Below, piece after piece: positions 12,693 through 15,365 of a stretch of 15,365 nucleotides of DNA (within the stretch, counting starts at the first letter, position 1; each line of letters begins with the position of its first letter). The notes beneath the pieces are model-generated. The model was not told where the DNA came from, did no database searches, and saw only the letters and a program-made list of their open reading frames with translations. Source of the DNA: an uncultured Mucilaginibacter sp. (GTDB lineage: Bacteria; Bacteroidota; Bacteroidia; Sphingobacteriales; Sphingobacteriaceae); NCBI GenBank assembly GCA_946479225.1, contig CAMLFI010000017.1:1-15365 (forward strand), written 5' to 3'. The position numbers and the translations under genes are program-made.

Positions 12693-13829
12693 ATGAAAAG
12701 GATATCTAAATATTTAGCAGTGACCGTTTTTAGCGGTTTATTGTGCATTACTTTAGCTTTACCGGCTGATGCCCAGCGCCGCGGAACCGGTGGCGGCGGT
12801 GCTTCTGCCGGCCCACGTGGCGGTGGTGGTGGCGGCTTTTCTCGTGGAGGAGGCGGTGCTGCAGGTGGCGGTGGTTTTAATCGCGGAGGCGGTTTTTCTA
12901 CACCTTCACCTCGCCAAAATGGTGGTGGTGCAGTTGATGCACGCCGTGGTGGTTTTAACCGCGACATGTCTAGCCAGCAGCCTCGTGTAAACAACAATTC
13001 AGCTGATGCACGTCGTGGTGGCTTTAACCGCGATATGACCACTCGTCAGCCTAATGCAGTATCTCCGCGCTCAAATAACAATACTTATGGCAGCGGTGCT
13101 TATAGCGGCGGCGCAAGACGCGGTACTGTGGGTCCTAACGTTGCTACAGGCAGATATGGATCAGGTGCAAATGTTGCGCGTGTTGGCTTTTACAGAGGCG
13201 GCCGTTATTATCCGGGTGGTGTAAATTACGGCAGCAGAAGCTATGGTGGCCGTTATTACGGCAATACCTATAGCCGCTGGGGAGGATCAAGAGGTTATTA
13301 TTTTAACCGTGGTTTTTACAGCCGTCTTTATTATCCACGGCTTGGCTTTAGTTTAGGTGTGTTGCCATACGGCTACTATCCATTTTATTGGGGTGGTTCT
13401 CAGTTTTACCTGAGCGGTGGTTACTTTTATCAGTATAACAACAACCAATATACCGTTGTTGAACCACCACTGGGTGCCGCTATCAGTAATTTGCCAGACG
13501 GTGCAGAATCAATAGTAATAGATGGCGAACAGTATTATGAGTTGAACGGTGTTTATTACCTGCCGGTTACCAGGGATGACGGTAGTGTAGTATACGAGGT
13601 TGTAGGTAAAGACGGTCAGCTGGAAACAACCGGCAACATTGCCGATATGCCTACCCCTACTATCGCTGAAGCGTATGTGGGTGAGATTGTAACTGATCTG
13701 CCGCCTGATACAAGAAGGGTAAAGCTTAATGGTGAAACCTTTTTAGTATCACCAGACCAATACTATTACCAGGAAATACCCGGCACCAACACTTACAAGG
13801 TGGTTGCTGTTCCGATCATTGAGCCGTAA
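12693..13829 (+). CDS. Gly/Arg/Tyr-rich secreted protein with DUF6515-like C-terminus
   Basis: This encodes 378 residues. Residues 1-27 are a signal peptide (GLLCITLALPADA). Residues 28-150 are low-complexity, dominated by Gly, Arg and Asn, with RGGGGGGFSRGGGG and two copies of DARRGGFNRDM(S/T) at 82-92 and 105-115. Residues about 160-250 are rich in Tyr and Gly (GGRYYPGGVNYGSRSYGG), then YGYYPFYWGGSQFYLSGGYF. Residues about 255-378 form the conserved part, with VVEPPLGAAISNLPDGAESI, VIDGEQYYELNGVYYLPV and a second copy of the same pattern (VGEIVTDLPPDTRRVKLNGE). This C-terminus matches DUF6515-type proteins of Bacteroidota. No enzyme is apparent. The composition suggests an extracellular or envelope structural role, which is inference. 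A strong terminator follows. Confidence 0.82.
   Translation: MKRISKYLAVTVFSGLLCITLALPADAQRRGTGGGGASAGPRGGGGGGFSRGGGGAAGGGGFNRGGGFSTPSPRQNGGGAVDARRGGFNRDMSSQQPRVNNNSADARRGGFNRDMTTRQPNAVSPRSNNNTYGSGAYSGGARRGTVGPNVATGRYGSGANVARVGFYRGGRYYPGGVNYGSRSYGGRYYGNTYSRWGGSRGYYFNRGFYSRLYYPRLGFSLGVLPYGYYPFYWGGSQFYLSGGYFYQYNNNQYTVVEPPLGAAISNLPDGAESIVIDGEQYYELNGVYYLPVTRDDGSVVYEVVGKDGQLETTGNIADMPTPTIAEAYVGEIVTDLPPDTRRVKLNGETFLVSPDQYYYQEIPGTNTYKVVAVPIIEP
12936..13037 (+). repeat. 33-bp direct repeat inside the Gly-rich gene
   Basis: Two 33-bp copies (12936-12968 and 13005-13037) are 69 bp apart, an exact multiple of three, and differ only at synonymous sites. They encode DARRGGFNRDM twice. This points to an in-frame duplication kept under protein-level selection. 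Confidence 0.85.
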
Positions 13830-13856
13830 TAATTTTAAATACAACAGGTGAATATT

Positions 13857-13881
13857 AAGGCGACTTCGGTCGCCTTTTTTT
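13857..13881 (+). terminator. Intrinsic terminator with UUCG tetraloop
   Basis: AAGGCGAC (13857-13864), a TTCG loop and GTCGCCTT (13869-13876) are followed by Ts through 13881. The C(UUCG)G loop is an especially stable tetraloop. It ends the transcript of the Gly-rich secreted protein gene. Confidence 0.93.
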
Positions 13882-13900
13882 ATGGCATTTGTTGGGTAGC

Positions 13901-14112
13901 GCGTTTCACAAAAATATGAAACAAAATGAAACGGATGAAACGCCTCATTTTCACAAATATCTGAATACGTGGAGTTTACATTCACAGAATGAAACGAAAT
14001 GAAACACCATGAAACTACTTATTCGTCAGGAAAATCAAGTTCAATGTACCATTAATATACTGATTATCAACATATTGAAAAAACGGTCATTTTTGGCCGT
14101 CATGTGAAACGC
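13901..14112. repeat. Phased ATGAAAC repeat array bounded by a 10-bp inverted repeat
   Basis: ATGAAAC occurs at 13916, 13926, 13935 and again at 13989, 13999 and 14009 (start positions), so the copies are spaced 9-10 bp, about one helical turn. Each triplet follows a TCACA at 13906 and 13982, so the block appears duplicated about 75 bp apart. GCGTTTCACA at 13901-13910 and TGTGAAACGC at 14103-14112 are exact inverted repeats around the area. Spacing of 10 bp shifts reading frame, which argues against coding. The left boundary and all ATGAAAC copies lie between the UUCG terminator and the minus-strand terminator at 14078-14100; the right inverted flank lies just beyond that terminator. A protein-binding array is the best guess. 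Confidence 0.7.
14078..14100 (-). terminator. Intrinsic terminator of the histidine phosphatase gene
   Basis: On the minus strand ACGGCC, a 6-nt A-rich loop and GACCGT form a stem with one G.U pair, followed by six Ts. It lies about 50 bp after the stop codon of the minus-strand gene at 14149. Confidence 0.75.
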
Positions 14113-14148
14113 TTTTTAAGCGGTTTATCAACCTTGATATATTAAGAG

Positions 14149-14691
14149 CTACAGTTCATCAGGGCTTTCAAAAACATAGAGTGTTCCATACTCATTAGAC
14201 CTGAACTTATCCCCAACAAGTCCTCTTCTGATCAGTTCGTGCCTTATAACCCGCATAACAAACCAATGGCTTACAATAAGGGCATCCTCCTGCTCGCCTG
14301 TCAGTAAATTATCTATAAACGCAGCAATCCCCCGTTTAAATTGGTCGGTGTTTTTATTTGATGAAAATGATTTGATGCGTACAATAAGTCCCCATATTAA
14401 AAACGGAAGTTTGATCTTATCCGATAAACGATGCAAAATATCCAGCTCACTCAGTTCAGGTACTTTAACGATCTCTTCACTATAAATGTGTTTTGCTGTA
14501 TTTACAGACCGCACCATGGTACTTGAATAACACCGTTTCCAGTCAATGCCATGTAAGTCGACTGTTTTATACTGGATATTCTCGGTGTTATCATATTCTT
14601 CAAACCATTTAATTACTTCAGTTTTTGAAAGCAATTTTTTGTTGGGAAACGGATGATCTACCTTAAAATGTCTGACTAAACCTATTCTCAT
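14149..14691 (-). CDS. Histidine phosphatase (phosphoglycerate mutase-like) family protein
   Basis: This encodes 180 residues without a signal peptide. The catalytic motif LVRHFKV places Arg7 and His8 as the phosphate-binding Arg and the phospho-accepting His; the usual third residue Gly is replaced by Phe. CYSSTMVRSVNTAKH (54-68) matches the second conserved Arg (Arg61). PELSELDI (78-85) supplies the acidic region, and LIVSHWFVMRVIRHE (138-152) carries the second catalytic His142 in place of the usual SHGG. The residues needed for chemistry are present, so it is probably active, with an unusual pocket. The substrate is unknown. It is single-gene, with a strong promoter and its own terminator, and divergent from a secreted hypothetical protein. 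Confidence 0.87.
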   Translation of the reverse strand: MRIGLVRHFKVDHPFPNKKLLSKTEVIKWFEEYDNTENIQYKTVDLHGIDWKRCYSSTMVRSVNTAKHIYSEEIVKVPELSELDILHRLSDKIKLPFLIWGLIVRIKSFSSNKNTDQFKRGIAAFIDNLLTGEQEDALIVSHWFVMRVIRHELIRRGLVGDKFRSNEYGTLYVFESPDEL

Positions 14692-14705
14692 TTTTCGCCC
14701 CGAAT

Positions 14706-14723
14706 CCGGTCAATTAATACCGG
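14706..14723. promoter_or_regulatory. Inverted repeat in the leader of the histidine phosphatase gene
   Basis: CCGGT-CAATTAAT-ACCGG is an inverted repeat of 5-bp arms around 8 bp, between the -7 element and the start codon of the minus-strand gene. Position is compatible with a repressor site. The short arms keep confidence low. Confidence 0.25.
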
Positions 14724-14733
14724 AAACGATGCG

Positions 14734-14761
14734 CAAAGATAAAATTGTGCCGTTAATACAA
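14734..14761 (-). promoter_or_regulatory. Promoter of the histidine phosphatase gene
   Basis: On the minus strand TTG (14761-14759), a 17-nt spacer and TATCTTTG (14741-14734) match TTG-N17-TAnnTTTG exactly. The -7 element ends 42 bp before the ATG at 14691. Confidence 0.65.
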
Positions 14762-14782
14762 TCGTTCGACGCCTTGGAAACT

Positions 14783-14812
14783 TTGAACAGCGCATAAAAT
14801 TCAATAACTTTA
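14783..14812 (+). promoter_or_regulatory. Candidate promoter of the right-edge secreted protein gene
   Basis: TTG (14783-14785), a 19-nt spacer and TAACTTTA (14805-14812) match TTG-N(17-23)-TAnnTTTG at all but the last position. The predicted leader to the ATG at 14854 is about 35 nt. Confidence 0.4.
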
Positions 14813-14853
14813 TACACATCCCAAAGTATTATAAACCTAACCTGGCTTAGTCA

Positions 14854-15365
14854 ATGAAAAAAGTCCTTATCGTATTCATGGCTTTTTTGATGAGCGCATT
14901 TTATGCAAACGCTCAAATGCCCTTAATGAAGGTTGTTACTGATAAAGTAAAAGCGCTACAGCAATCAGGCGTTGACACCGTTGTAACTTACCATCCATAT
15001 TGTATTGGGTGCATTCTTACCAGGATTTCAGATTCTTTAACTTGTGTACATAACGTCAGGCAATACGTGATCTGGAAAAAAAACGGACAAGGCTACGTGC
15101 AATTTTTTGATGAGTGCTACACCTATTCGCCCCAAGAAGGAGCTAAAGGCTTTATTGACTTACTAAGTAAAAATGCCTCTGTAATTATGCAGGAAAAACT
15201 GTTGCCTGTTGAGTTTGAGAAACTGTATAACGGAAAAGTTCAACGTTTTGCTTCTTCGGTAGACCATTCTGATCATCAGGATTTTGTATTTTACATTAAT
15301 GGAGACACCGTAGAAAAACCGATTGACAACTACGTTTTAGACACAAGATGGGAAGACGACTATTT
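14854..15365 (+). CDS. Secreted cysteine-containing hypothetical protein, partial (C-terminus beyond the window)
   Basis: This gene begins at the ATG at 14854 and stays open to the right edge, giving 170 residues. Residues 1-20 are a signal peptide (VLIVFMAFLMSAFYANA, then Q21). The mature part has four cysteines: a CIGC pair at 50-53, Cys64 and Cys88. The sequence YHPYCIGCILTRISDSLTC is reminiscent of a metal or disulfide site, and IWKKNGQGYVQFFDECYTY suggests a small alpha/beta fold. I do not recognise a family. A periplasmic location is expected, where the cysteines could be paired or bind metal. The gene is divergent from the histidine phosphatase gene, but a functional link is not shown. 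Confidence 0.72.
   Translation, partial: MKKVLIVFMAFLMSAFYANAQMPLMKVVTDKVKALQQSGVDTVVTYHPYCIGCILTRISDSLTCVHNVRQYVIWKKNGQGYVQFFDECYTYSPQEGAKGFIDLLSKNASVIMQEKLLPVEFEKLYNGKVQRFASSVDHSDHQDFVFYINGDTVEKPIDNYVLDTRWEDDY

Larger units (their letters stand above)
13830..14148. other. Gene-free stretch of about 320 bp between two genes
   Basis: No gene is supported on either strand. It holds the UUCG terminator (13857-13881), the ATGAAAC array (13901-14112) and the terminator of the histidine phosphatase gene (14078-14100). Two TTATCAAC 8-mers at 14064-14071 and 14125-14132 resemble DnaA boxes but are not enough to call an origin. Confidence 0.7.

Noticed and set aside
12683..13042. 119-codon minus-strand frame rich in Pro inside the Gly-rich protein gene
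   Set aside because: It is the antisense image of Gly codons and has no plausible start signal or domain.
13901..14112. CRISPR array at the ATGAAAC repeats
   Set aside because: Repeats are only 7 bp with 2-3 bp gaps, there are no spacers of 30-40 bp, and no cas genes are present.
14064..14133. Possible DnaA boxes (TTATCAACA and TTATCAACC)
   Set aside because: There are only two, both with mismatches, and the same TTATCAAC 8-mer occurs elsewhere (about 1298). No dnaA gene or AT-rich unwinding element is seen, so an origin is not supported.

Overview
The window looks like chromosomal DNA from a Bacteroidota bacterium, most likely the Sphingobacteriaceae (Mucilaginibacter/Pedobacter type). Supporting signs are outer-membrane proteins with carboxypeptidase-regulatory-like and TonB-plug domains, many short N-terminal signal peptides, start sites without strong Shine-Dalgarno sequences, and several matches to the Bacteroidota promoter pattern TTG-N(17-19)-TAnnTTTG. 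The genus is an inference from protein style, not a database match.

Left end (1-1460), minus strand: a two-gene unit encoding a secreted DUF4402-type protein followed by a PapD-like chaperone-type protein cut by the window edge. It resembles a fimbrial or surface-adhesin assembly locus that continues to the left. Its upstream region has a 14-bp perfect palindrome and a repeated 12-mer.

1461-2292: a tRNA-Arg(CCG) gene with its own promoter and terminator, then two very small membrane-associated proteins whose reading frames overlap by 4 bp, then a small hypothetical gene on the minus strand.

2323-4433: a divergent module. A DoxX-like membrane protein and an RibD/DHFR-family reductase are read leftward. 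A GlxA-type regulator (DJ-1/PfpI domain plus AraC HTH) is read rightward. A 12-bp palindrome overlaps the regulator's predicted promoter.

4531-12519: cell-envelope region. First comes a 925-residue periplasmic or outer-membrane protein with macroglobulin-like, carboxypeptidase-regulatory-like and TonB-plug domains but no beta-barrel. It converges, through a shared bidirectional terminator, on a TonB-dependent receptor and surface-type lipoprotein pair on the minus strand. The pair has no SusD homologue. Upstream is a gene-free stretch with an orphan plus-strand terminator (possible small RNA), then a secreted YCII-domain protein.

12693-15365: a Gly/Arg/Tyr-rich secreted DUF6515-like protein with internal repeats, then a gene-free stretch between two terminators holding six ATGAAAC repeats at helical-turn spacing, bounded by a 10-bp inverted repeat. 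After that come a histidine phosphatase-family protein on the minus strand and, divergently, a secreted cysteine-containing protein of unknown function cut by the right edge.

Most genes are ordinary for this group. The least explained structures are the phased ATGAAAC array (13901-14112), the orphan terminator with a promoter-like sequence (11952-12041), and the barrel-less plug protein.
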